A DNA stretch of 64,000 nucleotides, taken from NCBI RefSeq assembly GCF_900240945.1, contig NZ_OESG01000013.1, positions 682,001 to 746,000 of the forward strand. Reading direction: 5' to 3'. This document shows positions 21,874 through 31,354 of the stretch, in pieces. Each line of letters begins with the position of its first letter. The stretch's first letter is position 1. The position numbers and the translations under genes are program-made. The stretch is from Mycobacterium sp. 3519A. Its GTDB lineage: Bacteria > Actinomycetota > Actinomycetes > Mycobacteriales > Mycobacteriaceae. The notes below the pieces were generated by a model. The model did no database searches. It was not told the origin of the DNA and was given only the letters and a program-made list of their open reading frames with translations.

Positions 21874-22548
21874 CTAAATGATGCCCGCGACGAAGTTCGC
21901 GGCCTGGTCCGTCAGCCCTGCGCTCACGTAATCGCTATGGGCGAACGGGTTCCGGCCGCGCGAGCAGATGGGATCGCCGTCCTTGCAGAGGTCGATGGCG
22001 CGACCGCCGAAGACCGACGAGGTGATCGGATTGCTGAACTTCGTCGCCGGGTTACCGAACACCGCCACCGCCGCGACATTGGGCACCAGATTGCTCGCCA
22101 GCGGCGGCGCGGACCCGATGTCACCGATCTTGTTGCCCAGCGGCGGGACGCCGGCCAGCATGTCGACCACGGCCGCTCCCTGCGAGTAGCCGCCGAGGAC
22201 CAGCTTCGTCGAGGGGCAGGAGGCAGCCATCGTCGCGATGTGGTTGGCGGCGTCGGTGGCGCCGGTCGCCGCCTCGAGGAAGTCGTAGCTCGCGGGGTAG
22301 TTCACCGCGTAGGTGTTGAGGGTGCGGCCGCCGACGAGCCCTCTGAGCGTGTCGGCGAAGGCCTGCCCGGGATTTCCCAGCCCTGGTGCGTCATGTGTGC
22401 CGCGGGCGAAGATGACCTCGATGTCGGGGCAGGGATCCGCCGCTGCCGCCGGGGCGACCGCCAGCGTCGTGGCCGCGCCGACGAGGGTGGAGATGATCGC
22501 GGACAACCGGGCCGTTATGCGGAGCGAAGTCACGCCGGTCATCTTCAC
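21874..22548 (-). CDS. Cutinase-family esterase 3 (exported)
   Basis: The 224-residue protein has a signal peptide ending near APAAAADP, then CPDIEVIFARGTHDAPGLGNPG, LVLGGYSQGAAVVDM and DLCKDGDPICSRGRNPFAHSDYV, giving a complete Ser-Asp-His set. It starts at GTG 22548 or the in-frame ATG 22542. It is the first of the three tandem cutinases, with 24-54 nt gaps, so they may form one unit. Confidence 0.9.
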   Translation of the reverse strand: MKMTGVTSLRITARLSAIISTLVGAATTLAVAPAAAADPCPDIEVIFARGTHDAPGLGNPGQAFADTLRGLVGGRTLNTYAVNYPASYDFLEAATGATDAANHIATMAASCPSTKLVLGGYSQGAAVVDMLAGVPPLGNKIGDIGSAPPLASNLVPNVAAVAVFGNPATKFSNPITSSVFGGRAIDLCKDGDPICSRGRNPFAHSDYVSAGLTDQAANFVAGII

Positions 22549-22567
22549 ATATCTCGATCAACTGCGG

Positions 22568-23566
22568 CTAACCCTTTGCTCCTAACGCGGATCCGCTGAC
22601 GGGGGCGTCAGGCCAGGACGCCTCGGCCAGCTTCTCGCTGCGATCGCCCTGTCGGGCCAGGGTCAGCCCGACGAGAACGACGATGCCGCCGACCGCCTGG
22701 CTCAGTGTGATGGCCTCGCCCAGCAACACCCAGGCCGCGAGCACGGCGAACATCACCTCGGACAGCCCGACCAGCGACGCGAACCGCGGCTGCAGCCGGG
22801 CGATGCCCATGATGCCCAGCGTGTAGGCGATCGCGGTCGGGATGAGTGCCAACGCGATGACGGGCACCAACCAAGATGTCGTCATCCCGGCGACCACCGC
22901 CGTGTTGGTGGTGAAGGTCAACGGCATCACGCCGGTGGCGCCGAGGACAGCGACAGCGGCCGCGCCGACGATCAGGCCTGCGGCCGACAAGGTGATCGGG
23001 TCGAGGCCGTCGCCGTCGGTGGCCACCGACGACGACATCACGAAGTAGCAGGCCGCGCAGACGGCGGCCGCCAGTGCCCAACCGACACCGATGAGGTTGA
23101 TGTGTGCACCTGCAAACACGTTCAGCACCAACATGATTCCCGCGATGGCCAGTGCTACGCCGGTCAGCGTGAGTCCACTCGGCCGACGTCGCGTGGTGGC
23201 CCACACCCATCCGACCACCAGGATCGGCGCGGTGTATTCCAACAGCAGCGCGACACCTACCGACAGGTGCGCGACGGCGTTGAAGTAGCACAACTGTGCG
23301 CCTGCGATCGGGATCAGGCCGTAGGCGACGACGGTCTTGCCGTGGTGCAGCGCCTCGCTGACCCAGTCGCGCTTGACGATCGTCGCGAAGATCGCCATCA
23401 GCAGCGCCCCGCCCGCGAGCCGTGCCGTGACCGCCGCCGTCGGGCTCCAGCCGGACTCCATCAGCGACTTGGCGAACGGCCCTGAGGACCCGAAGGCGAA
23501 GGCGGAGCCGACCGCGAGCAACAATCCGAACCGGAAGTGGTCCACCGTTGACTGAGTCGTCGCCAT
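22568..23566 (-). CDS. EamA/DMT-superfamily inner-membrane transporter
   Basis: The 332-residue protein has about ten hydrophobic segments in two halves, starting FGLLLAVGSAFAFGSSGPFAKSLMESGW and with the second repeat at INLIGVGWALAAAVCAACYFVMSS. The pattern is that of EamA (RhtA-like) metabolite exporters; the substrate is unknown. It is divergent from the CGNR regulator gene across a 66-nt gap, which suggests that regulator may control it. Confidence 0.85.
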   Translation of the reverse strand: MATTQSTVDHFRFGLLLAVGSAFAFGSSGPFAKSLMESGWSPTAAVTARLAGGALLMAIFATIVKRDWVSEALHHGKTVVAYGLIPIAGAQLCYFNAVAHLSVGVALLLEYTAPILVVGWVWATTRRRPSGLTLTGVALAIAGIMLVLNVFAGAHINLIGVGWALAAAVCAACYFVMSSSVATDGDGLDPITLSAAGLIVGAAAVAVLGATGVMPLTFTTNTAVVAGMTTSWLVPVIALALIPTAIAYTLGIMGIARLQPRFASLVGLSEVMFAVLAAWVLLGEAITLSQAVGGIVVLVGLTLARQGDRSEKLAEASWPDAPVSGSALGAKG

Positions 23567-23632
23567 GGCTGCACCTCCGGGATGTAATGAGTAAAATTCG
23601 CTTTGGTCGTGACGTTACGTCCAGAAGGGGTC

Positions 23633-24196
23633 ATGGGTCAAATGCTTTTCAGTCATGACACCGAGCTCACACTGCGCGCTGCATGTGGGCTGGTCAACAG
23701 CGATCGGGTGGACGGTGAGTGCCTCGGCGACTTGGCCGCCCTCGACGCCTTCCTGGACGGCTACGGCTGGACCGGCCGCCGCGACCACGACGACGCCGAG
23801 TTGGCCTCGATTCATCGGCTGCGGGAGCGGCTCGGCAAGATCTGGGACGCGGCCGACGCCGAGGTGCGCGCCGTCGAGCAGGTGAACGCGCTGCTGAGCG
23901 ACACCAAGGCGTCGCCGTGGCTGACCCGGCATCCCGAACAGCCGGAATGGCATCTACATCTGGCGTCGGTGCACGATCCGTTGTGGCAGCGCATGGGCGC
24001 CGAGATCGCGATGGCGCTGGCCGACTTGATCCGCATCGGGGAGTTGCGCCGGCTCAAGGTGTGCGCGGCGCCGGATTGCGATGCCGTGCTGGTCGACCTT
24101 TCGCGCAACCGCTCCGGCAAGTTCTGCGACACCGGCAACTGCGGCAACCGCCAGCATGTGGCCGCGTATCGGGAGCGTCGCGCGAAAGAGGGGTAG
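23633..24196 (+). CDS. CGNR zinc-finger (ABATE-domain) regulator
   Basis: The 187-residue protein has an N-terminal ABATE-like helical domain (MGQMLFSHDTELTLRAACGLVN). The C-terminal zinc finger reads CAAPDCDAVLVDLSRNRSGKFC, then DTGNCGNRQHVAAYRER, containing the CGNR signature that names the family. These are thought to be stress-type transcription regulators. The start was chosen at ATG 23633 after AGAAGGGG; ATG 23642 is an alternative. It is divergent from the EamA transporter. Confidence 0.85.
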   Translation: MGQMLFSHDTELTLRAACGLVNSDRVDGECLGDLAALDAFLDGYGWTGRRDHDDAELASIHRLRERLGKIWDAADAEVRAVEQVNALLSDTKASPWLTRHPEQPEWHLHLASVHDPLWQRMGAEIAMALADLIRIGELRRLKVCAAPDCDAVLVDLSRNRSGKFCDTGNCGNRQHVAAYRERRAKEG

Positions 24197-24201
24197 CGAC
24201 G

Positions 24202-27150
24202 CTACTTGCTGCCCTGGCGCCCGGCAGCGCGCGGGACCGTGCGGGCGGCGGAGATCGAGTAGAGCGACTTGGGCACGGATTGCGCCGACGGCTTGGCAGC
24301 TGACTCCCGGACAGCCGCGGCTTCCTGCCGCATCGAGGTTTCGGGCCCGCGCCGGAGTCGCTCGATCTGATTGCCGAAGTCGTAAGTGGGCGCTGTCCAT
24401 ACTTCACGCTCCCGCGGCTTCCGGTTGAACAGGCTCAGGTCTGCAGGGCCTTGGCTGCCGCCGTGGCTCTGCGGCGCGAGTGCCACCACATCGGGCTCCG
24501 GCGGCGGCGTCGGGCTCGAGCCCTGATGTGTGACGGCTTGAAAATTCCTTCTGCTGCCGTCATCTCTGTCCGGTGGGATGGGACGGTGTTGACTGCTTTG
24601 GCCGGTCGAACCGGTGTCGTAGTAGTAGGGGGGTTGACCAGTCGGTGGCTGGCCCAGGCCTGGCCGTGCACCCGTCATCTGCTCGAGGTACTGCCGCCAG
24701 GCCTGCAGATAGCCGAACAACTGCTGGGTGTAGTCGGCCGGGGCGGGCGGCATCGGTGAGGCGGGTGGCATCGTCGGCATGACCGGCGGCGCCGTGGGCA
24801 TCCCGGGCGTCATGGTCATCCATTGCTCCAAGAGCCGCTGCCAGGTCTGCAGAAAGCCGAGCAGCTGCTGGTTGTAATCGATTGGGGGCGTGAACATTTG
24901 TTGACCTCCAGCGAGTAGCGGGACGGAAGACGGTAGAGCCGGTGTGTCCAGCGGGTGGGGCAGCGACTGCTGGGTGAACTTCGAATCCAGTGTTCGCAGT
25001 GCGCGAGTGTCGGCGGGCTCCCGGTTTTCGATGTCGAATACGTAGCAGTAATCACCGGCCGGGGTGGGCAACCGGATCGGGCTCGACAGCCCCTGATCGA
25101 GGAAACCGTACGGGAACTCCCACCTGAGCGTGGTTCTCTCGCGACGATCGACACCGCCGGATTCCACCCAGATGTAATGGTCCAGAATGGCATTCACGGC
25201 GTGACGGCCCGACTCGCACGCGGCCTCCATCGATGTCATCCTGGTGAACGTCTTGTTCCAGGTGCCCGCGAAAACCACCGAATTGTTGTGCACCTGATAG
25301 CCGCCGTGACGGGCCTGCCAGACGTTTCGCTGCTCGAGATCCTTGAGCCAGCCGGCCTCCGACGGTGCGCTACTCCACGACGTTCCGTGCGGGTTCCACG
25401 GGTCGCTGCTGGGGCGATTGACCCAATCCCCAACGATCGGAACGAGATACGGCGTCTCGTTGCGGACGATGCGGCCTTGACCCTGCCCGGGTCCTATCTC
25501 CATGACCAGGCCGCGGTCCAACGCGTACCAAACCGGCCACGGCATGACCTCCTGCGGGGCGGATTCGGCATTGCTGGTCAGTGCGGCGACGATCTGGCGC
25601 CACACCTCGGCAGCGATCTCGTCGGGCGTGCAGTCACGGGCCGCCTTACCGCGGCCGAACTCGTCGACGAGATGGCGCGACGGGGTGTTGAAATCTCCGA
25701 TATCGACTGAGAGCACCGAGACGTGGCCGTCGCGGTCCAGTATCGGTCGCCTTTCCCACATTCCGTGCTGGTTGATCGACGACAGGCCCCACTCCGTGCC
25801 CGCGTAGTACATGTGGCCCCGGAGCAGTTGGAACTCCGTGTCGAAGTAGTACTGGATGCCGCACAGTGTTTGGAACCGGTCCCACGGCACCCGGCCCAGT
25901 TGATCCATGGCATACGGATCCCGGCGAGATGTCGACCGCGTCTCCTGCGGTTGGAACGGCCCGTCGGGCGGGGGTGGGGAGGTGGCGAAGCCGTCCAGCC
26001 TGGCGACCGTGCCGCCCGTGCCCGCGGCCCGCAACGCGGAGGTGAGGTATTCGGCGGCCGGCGCGTCAAGGGCAACCACGGCGTAGTCCGGGTTGATCTG
26101 GGTACCGTCGGCCAGCGTGATCTGCGTGCGCGGTCTGAGGTGAGCTGGCCGGCCGGGGTCGAAGACCGGTGGATCGAGACATGTGGCCGCGGCGTGAACA
26201 AAGCGCACACCCAGCGCGGTGAGGTGGCGGTACCAATGGTCGAACCACGCCTCTGTGGTGGGACCGTTGAGCACGCCGTCGGCCTTGTCGTCGCGCCGCC
26301 CCATGTTCAGGTACAGCTGCAGGTAGGTGGTGATGTTGGTCCGCGCGTCTCCCCAACGTGGGTCGAACGCTGCCAGGACTCTAGGCATTTCGCGCAGCAG
26401 CGAATCGAAATTCTGGGTGTAGGAGTACCGGTTGATTCCGGTCCGGCTGTCGCGTCCGACGAAGAAGTCGTAGGACGACATGTTCTGCAGTTCCCGTGCG
26501 CGACGCAGCGGGCTGGTGACGAGGTAGCGCAGCAGCCTGCTTTGGAAGGTCGCGACATCGCTTGCGGTGAAACCCAATCCGGCGAGCTGGCTGAGGATGC
26601 TGAGGAATTCAGCAGGGCTGCGGGGTAACTCGCGGGGGAAGACCAGCGACGGCTTGCCCTCGACCGTGGTGCCCTGGGTGACCACTCGCCGGACGTTGTC
26701 CATGATCGTGCGCGAGGTCGGTATCCACTCCGTCGTGCCGTCGGCGGTCTCCATCGGTTCGTAGACCGGGATTCGGTTGAACAGGTCCCAGATGTGGAGG
26801 TAGTACGCCGGAAAGAACCGGAAGCCGTGTTCCCCTGCAACGGCTCGGCTAGGTGGGCGTGGCTGGCCACGCCGGCCAGGGAAGGGGCGCAACTCGGCTC
26901 GGCTTCCGTCGCGCGTACCCATCGTCGAGTACTGTGACGCGGCCAGGCCACCGAGCTTCACCGGCGGATATGTCCCCGCGGGTGCGGATCCGAGGCCATT
27001 GCGCTCGTCCCGTCGAGCTTCGTAGACCGTGACGACGAAGCCGCGCTCCGCGAGTTCGTGTGCGGCGGTGAGGCCTGCGATGCCGGCACCGAGGACTGCC
27101 ACCGTGGGCCGGCGTTCGCACGATGCCGGCGTCGTTATGTGTTCGCTCAT
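24202..27150 (-). CDS. Large FAD-dependent oxidoreductase (phytoene-desaturase/HpnE-like) with Pro-rich tail
   Basis: The protein has 982 residues. The N-terminal FAD motif is VAVLGAGIAGLTAAHELAERG (G21-G26). A matching C-terminal FAD-binding segment is SVVFAGTWNKTFTRMTSMEAACESGRHAVNAIL (624-656), so residues 1-670 form a complete amine-oxidase/carotenoid-desaturase-like enzyme. The last 300 residues are Pro/Gln-rich and probably disordered. They contain two copies of a 19-residue helix motif, DYNQQLLGFLQTWQRLLEQ (758-776) and DYTQQLFGYLQAWRQYLEQ (806-824). Its start overlaps the SCP2-like gene by 4 bp. The likely role is redox modification of an isoprenoid made by the operon's prenyl synthase; the exact reaction is unknown. 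Confidence 0.8.
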   Translation of the reverse strand: MSEHITTPASCERRPTVAVLGAGIAGLTAAHELAERGFVVTVYEARRDERNGLGSAPAGTYPPVKLGGLAASQYSTMGTRDGSRAELRPFPGRRGQPRPPSRAVAGEHGFRFFPAYYLHIWDLFNRIPVYEPMETADGTTEWIPTSRTIMDNVRRVVTQGTTVEGKPSLVFPRELPRSPAEFLSILSQLAGLGFTASDVATFQSRLLRYLVTSPLRRARELQNMSSYDFFVGRDSRTGINRYSYTQNFDSLLREMPRVLAAFDPRWGDARTNITTYLQLYLNMGRRDDKADGVLNGPTTEAWFDHWYRHLTALGVRFVHAAATCLDPPVFDPGRPAHLRPRTQITLADGTQINPDYAVVALDAPAAEYLTSALRAAGTGGTVARLDGFATSPPPPDGPFQPQETRSTSRRDPYAMDQLGRVPWDRFQTLCGIQYYFDTEFQLLRGHMYYAGTEWGLSSINQHGMWERRPILDRDGHVSVLSVDIGDFNTPSRHLVDEFGRGKAARDCTPDEIAAEVWRQIVAALTSNAESAPQEVMPWPVWYALDRGLVMEIGPGQGQGRIVRNETPYLVPIVGDWVNRPSSDPWNPHGTSWSSAPSEAGWLKDLEQRNVWQARHGGYQVHNNSVVFAGTWNKTFTRMTSMEAACESGRHAVNAILDHYIWVESGGVDRRERTTLRWEFPYGFLDQGLSSPIRLPTPAGDYCYVFDIENREPADTRALRTLDSKFTQQSLPHPLDTPALPSSVPLLAGGQQMFTPPIDYNQQLLGFLQTWQRLLEQWMTMTPGMPTAPPVMPTMPPASPMPPAPADYTQQLFGYLQAWRQYLEQMTGARPGLGQPPTGQPPYYYDTGSTGQSSQHRPIPPDRDDGSRRNFQAVTHQGSSPTPPPEPDVVALAPQSHGGSQGPADLSLFNRKPREREVWTAPTYDFGNQIERLRRGPETSMRQEAAAVRESAAKPSAQSVPKSLYSISAARTVPRAAGRQGSK

Positions 27151-27551
27151 GGTGCCCCCGCCCGGAGTTCGGCCAGCAGTGCCGGCTGCGAGGACGCGCG
27201 GACAGCGGCGTGGACGTATGCCAACAGCGAGTCGTGAGCCTGCTGGACGTCATCGAGCGAGCCTCGGACGGTCACCGCGTCGGCTTCGACGGCCTCGCCG
27301 AGGCCCGCCCTCGCATCGATCACATCGAGAATCGCTTGCCGTGAGGTGCCGATCTGGACACCGGACATCTCGGCCGCGCCTACCGAGACCTGAACCGCGT
27401 CCCCGCCGCTCAGCGAGAAGACCTCGCCGTCGACGTCGATTTCGATCACCATCGGACCCAGCTGGTCGGCCAGCAGGCGATAACTGTCGGGCACCTCGTG
27501 GGCCAGGTGCTCGATCGATCGTCGAAGTAGCGACGAAACTCGTTCAGCCAT
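27147..27551 (-). CDS. Small SCP2-like (sterol-carrier-type) protein
   Basis: The protein has 134 residues. The order helix (SSLLRRSIEHLAHEVPDSYRLL), strand (VIEIDVDGEVFSLSGGDAVQVSVG), helix (TSRQAILDVIDARAGLGEAVEAD) and VTVRGSLDDVQQAHDSLLAY matches SCP2/DUF1876-type lipid-binding folds. A role in presenting a hydrophobic substrate to the neighbouring flavoenzyme is an inference. It overlaps the CrtC-like gene by 8 bp and the flavoenzyme gene by 4 bp. Confidence 0.6.
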   Translation of the reverse strand: MAERVSSLLRRSIEHLAHEVPDSYRLLADQLGPMVIEIDVDGEVFSLSGGDAVQVSVGAAEMSGVQIGTSRQAILDVIDARAGLGEAVEADAVTVRGSLDDVQQAHDSLLAYVHAAVRASSQPALLAELRAGAP

Positions 27552-28563
27552 AGAGGAACTCGAATACTCCCGTGCCGACTAAGTCGACGGGCTCGCCGTT
27601 GATCGACCCGCTGGCTCGTGCCGTGCCGCTTGTTTCACAGAGCACGGTCGAGCGGTTGAGCGACACTTCGCTCGGATGCGCCAGGCGGGCGTAGGACTGC
27701 GACCGAAACTCGGCGTGCACCGTGTCGCCTGCGCGTGTCGCTGCGATCTCGATGCGCTTGGGTACTCGCGGCACCTCGCCGTCCAGGAGCAACCGCATCG
27801 GTGGCGGCAGGGTGCAGTCCGGTGCGCGGTCGAGCAGGCCGTGTGTGCGCGTCTGCACCGCGGCGTGCCGGAATATCGCGGCGGGCTCGTCGTGGTGCCA
27901 GACGTAGAGCGCTTGGGACAGATAGCGCAGTCGGCTGCGGTCGGTCATCTGAAGGAACACCATCGACCACGGATCCTCATGTCCAGTAGGCAGAATCGTT
28001 CCCCAGGTCCACCCGAAGTCGTCGCCCCACCAGAACCGGCCCCAGTTGTGGTCGTGGTAGGCGAGATCGCCTTGGATGAGACGTTCCTGACCTCGGATCC
28101 GCAGCCATCCCTCAGCACGCAGCCTGGGCACGAAGAGCCAGCACATCCGGCCGTCTCCCACCGGTTGGTTGTTGACCACGAACGGCCGACTCGCCGAGGT
28201 GAAGTACACCTCACCGCGAATGTCGTGCTCTGACAAGTTGATTGCGACTCGGTAACCATCGGGCAGCACGGTCATCTTATTGTGGCCGATGGTTAGTTCG
28301 CCGAGATCGGCGGAGACGTCGAGTGCGTTGCCGAACCGCTCGATGGCGCCAGTCCACTTCTGGTCGTGCGCGATCACGATGACGCGTGGCGCAAGCCGCA
28401 CCTGGTCGGCGCCGAACCTCTCGTTGGTGAGGCTGAAGTTGATGAGCAGCCGGAATCCGCGCCCGTGGATCACGAAGTGATGCCATTCCTTGAAGCCCGG
28501 GGGCCGGGCAGCCGAAAGGACGGGAGCGCGAAGGAAGTCACTGCCTGCGAGTGTCGCGGTCAT
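27544..28563 (-). CDS. CrtC/lipocalin-like protein (possible terpenoid hydratase)
   Basis: This 339-residue protein contains FKEWHHFVIHGRGFRLLINFSL, a predicted all-beta organisation and the motif GDLAYHDHNWGRFWW, followed by WTWGTILPTGHEDPWSMVFLQM. The YxDHNxG-type motif is shared with CrtC carotenoid 1,2-hydratases and related lipocalin-fold terpenoid cyclase/hydratases. The start is ATG 28563, which gives an ATGA overlap with the upstream gene; GTG 28572 is possible. Function is inferred from motif and operon only. Confidence 0.6.
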   Translation of the reverse strand: MTATLAGSDFLRAPVLSAARPPGFKEWHHFVIHGRGFRLLINFSLTNERFGADQVRLAPRVIVIAHDQKWTGAIERFGNALDVSADLGELTIGHNKMTVLPDGYRVAINLSEHDIRGEVYFTSASRPFVVNNQPVGDGRMCWLFVPRLRAEGWLRIRGQERLIQGDLAYHDHNWGRFWWGDDFGWTWGTILPTGHEDPWSMVFLQMTDRSRLRYLSQALYVWHHDEPAAIFRHAAVQTRTHGLLDRAPDCTLPPPMRLLLDGEVPRVPKRIEIAATRAGDTVHAEFRSQSYARLAHPSEVSLNRSTVLCETSGTARASGSINGEPVDLVGTGVFEFLYG

Positions 28564-28841
28564 CGCAGCCACCGCACATCCGGCGATTCGGGTGACGGCG
28601 TTTCGCTCGTCGAATCTATTTGCGCAGGAGCATGACTGGCCAGTCGTTCGACACCGTCGCCAAGGCGCGCCACGCCGAGCAGCAGGTGCACGAAGTCGCT
28701 TGGTTCGGCGGAACTCCCGGCCACGCGATTGGGATCGGCGGCCAGTGAGTGAACCAGCCTGCCCAACGCCGCCAGGCCAACCAGGTAGCTGATGAAGTTG
28801 CTCTGGTCGGCCAGCGCCTCACGCGGATCAGTGAGCGTCAT
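28560..28841 (-). CDS. Orphan helical protein, 93 residues
   Basis: I do not recognise this protein. It reads MTLTDPREALADQSNFISYL, then VGLAALGRLVHSLAADPNRV and SDFVHLLLGVARLGDGVERL: two amphipathic helical stretches with similar spacing, possibly an internal duplication. A polar Ser/Pro tail follows. It has no signal or clear membrane segment. ATGA overlaps at both ends place it firmly in the operon. Confidence 0.6.
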   Translation of the reverse strand: MTLTDPREALADQSNFISYLVGLAALGRLVHSLAADPNRVAGSSAEPSDFVHLLLGVARLGDGVERLASHAPAQIDSTSETPSPESPDVRWLR

Positions 28842-29292
28842 GCGAACCCCTCGGGCCGCAGTCGGGAAAGGATCGAATCGTCGAGGCCGTGCCCGATGAC
28901 AGCGTCGGCCAGCAGATCCGCCCAAGCGTCGGGCGCGGCGTTGGGCCCGGTGGGCCCGTCAAGAACGTTGAGGCTGACCGTTTCCCAAATGCGCCGAAGG
29001 TTTTCCACCGCTTCGGACGCCGCCAATGCGTCGCGCAATTGGGCCCCCTCGGGGGTTTCCGCGTAGCGGCGGCCCTCGGCGACCAGCAGGTCGTGCAGTC
29101 CTCGCGCGGCCGCGGGGTTGCCGAGAACTGCGCGGCGCGCGCCGAGCAACAGGTCGAAGATCGTCCGCTCTGTGCCGTCCGCCTCGTCCGGCGGGGCGGG
29201 CAGCAACCGCGGGGTCTCCTGCTCGATGAGGTTGAGCGTCAGTTCGCGGATGCGTTCGAGTTCCGCCAGCATGCTGATCAGGGTCTCCGGAG

Positions 29293-29296
<4 letters not shown>
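28838..29296 (-). CDS. Orphan helical protein, 152 residues
   Basis: I do not recognise this protein. It starts MTPETLISMLAELERIRELT and is predicted almost wholly helical (FDLLLGARRAVLGNPAAARGLHDLLVAEGRRYAETPEGAQLRDAL). It overlaps the prenyl-synthase stop codon and the next start codon by 4 bp each. It contains no catalytic motif, so a structural, adaptor or cargo role is conceivable. Confidence 0.6.
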
Positions 29297-30457
<1,161 letters not shown>

Positions 30458-30477
<20 letters not shown>

Positions 30478-31276
30478 CGATGACGCCGTACTTATCTTTG
30501 ATCCTTGGCGCGAAGCTGATGCGAACGGCGAGTTCGATAGCACCGGCCTGGGTTTCACCCACAACCTCAAGGCTCGGAGGAACGCTGACCGCGATGTCCA
30601 CCGGTTCTTCGCCGGGCGACGCCGCAGCGGCGTCTCCGTGCGCTATCCGTTGACGCCGGCCCAGAAGGATCAGTGTTGCTTTGTCCCCGTCCGTGAGCTT
30701 GTCGGCGCGGTGCAACGAATTGACATTGGCCGCGGTGAGCAGCGGTTCGAGGACGGAATATCCACTGTCTAGCTGATTGAGCTTCGCGAGCCCGACCGTG
30801 TTCGTCAACAAGCACGACGGTGCCCGATATCCGTATTTCTCGGCCACCACTCGAGCATCGATGAGCGCGGTGAGAAGCTTGGGAACGGTTGCGGACTTGT
30901 TGTCCTCGGGGGCCGGTTGTGCTGCTGTTATGAGGTCGCCGATGACCTTGTCGTCGACGGCATTGGCGAGGTACACCGTCCGCGCGATCACGGCGGCAAG
31001 TAGCGAATCAGGCGTCGGCGCAGTTGCCTGCGCGAGCGTCACCAGAAACGAGACAGATAGCGGAGTGATAGGTACGGGATTTCCGCCAAGGGGGTTCGGA
31101 TCTGGCGTAGTCGGCGGCGTGGTCTGCACCAACGACGCGACGTCGCTTCGAACCTTCGTCTGAGCTGGATCGCCGGTGTCCCAGCATGGGATGGCCTGCC
31201 AGGCAACACTGGACTGCTCGAACGTTTCCTGCACTGTTTGGTTGACAAGTGCCAAGCGCTCGGCGCTGAGATACAT
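30458..31276 (-). CDS. Candidate encapsulin-like (HK97-fold) shell protein
   Basis: The 272-residue protein shows by eye the order of secondary structure seen in T. maritima-type encapsulins (265 residues). There is an N-terminal helix then AWQAIPCWDTGDP (24-37). A Pro-rich loop (51-73) sits at the E-loop position. PLSVSFLVTL is followed by a long helix ending NAVDDKVIGDL (106-115; compare the EDEVIF motif). VPKLLTALIDARVV is followed by SCLLTNTVGLAKLNQL (154-169; compare LVINTDRW). The end VDIAVSVPPSLEV then AIELAVRISFAPRIKDKYGVIGV resembles the encapsulin DLSIGY...TETFTFQVVNPEALILL ending. No overall identity could be computed; the fold assignment is inference. Confidence 0.5.
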
Positions 31277-31354
31277 GACTACGACCCCCGACCTCGTAGA
31301 GATATGGCCTAGATCATCGCAGACACGATCAGCATGGGCTGCTGTTTGAGGCGA

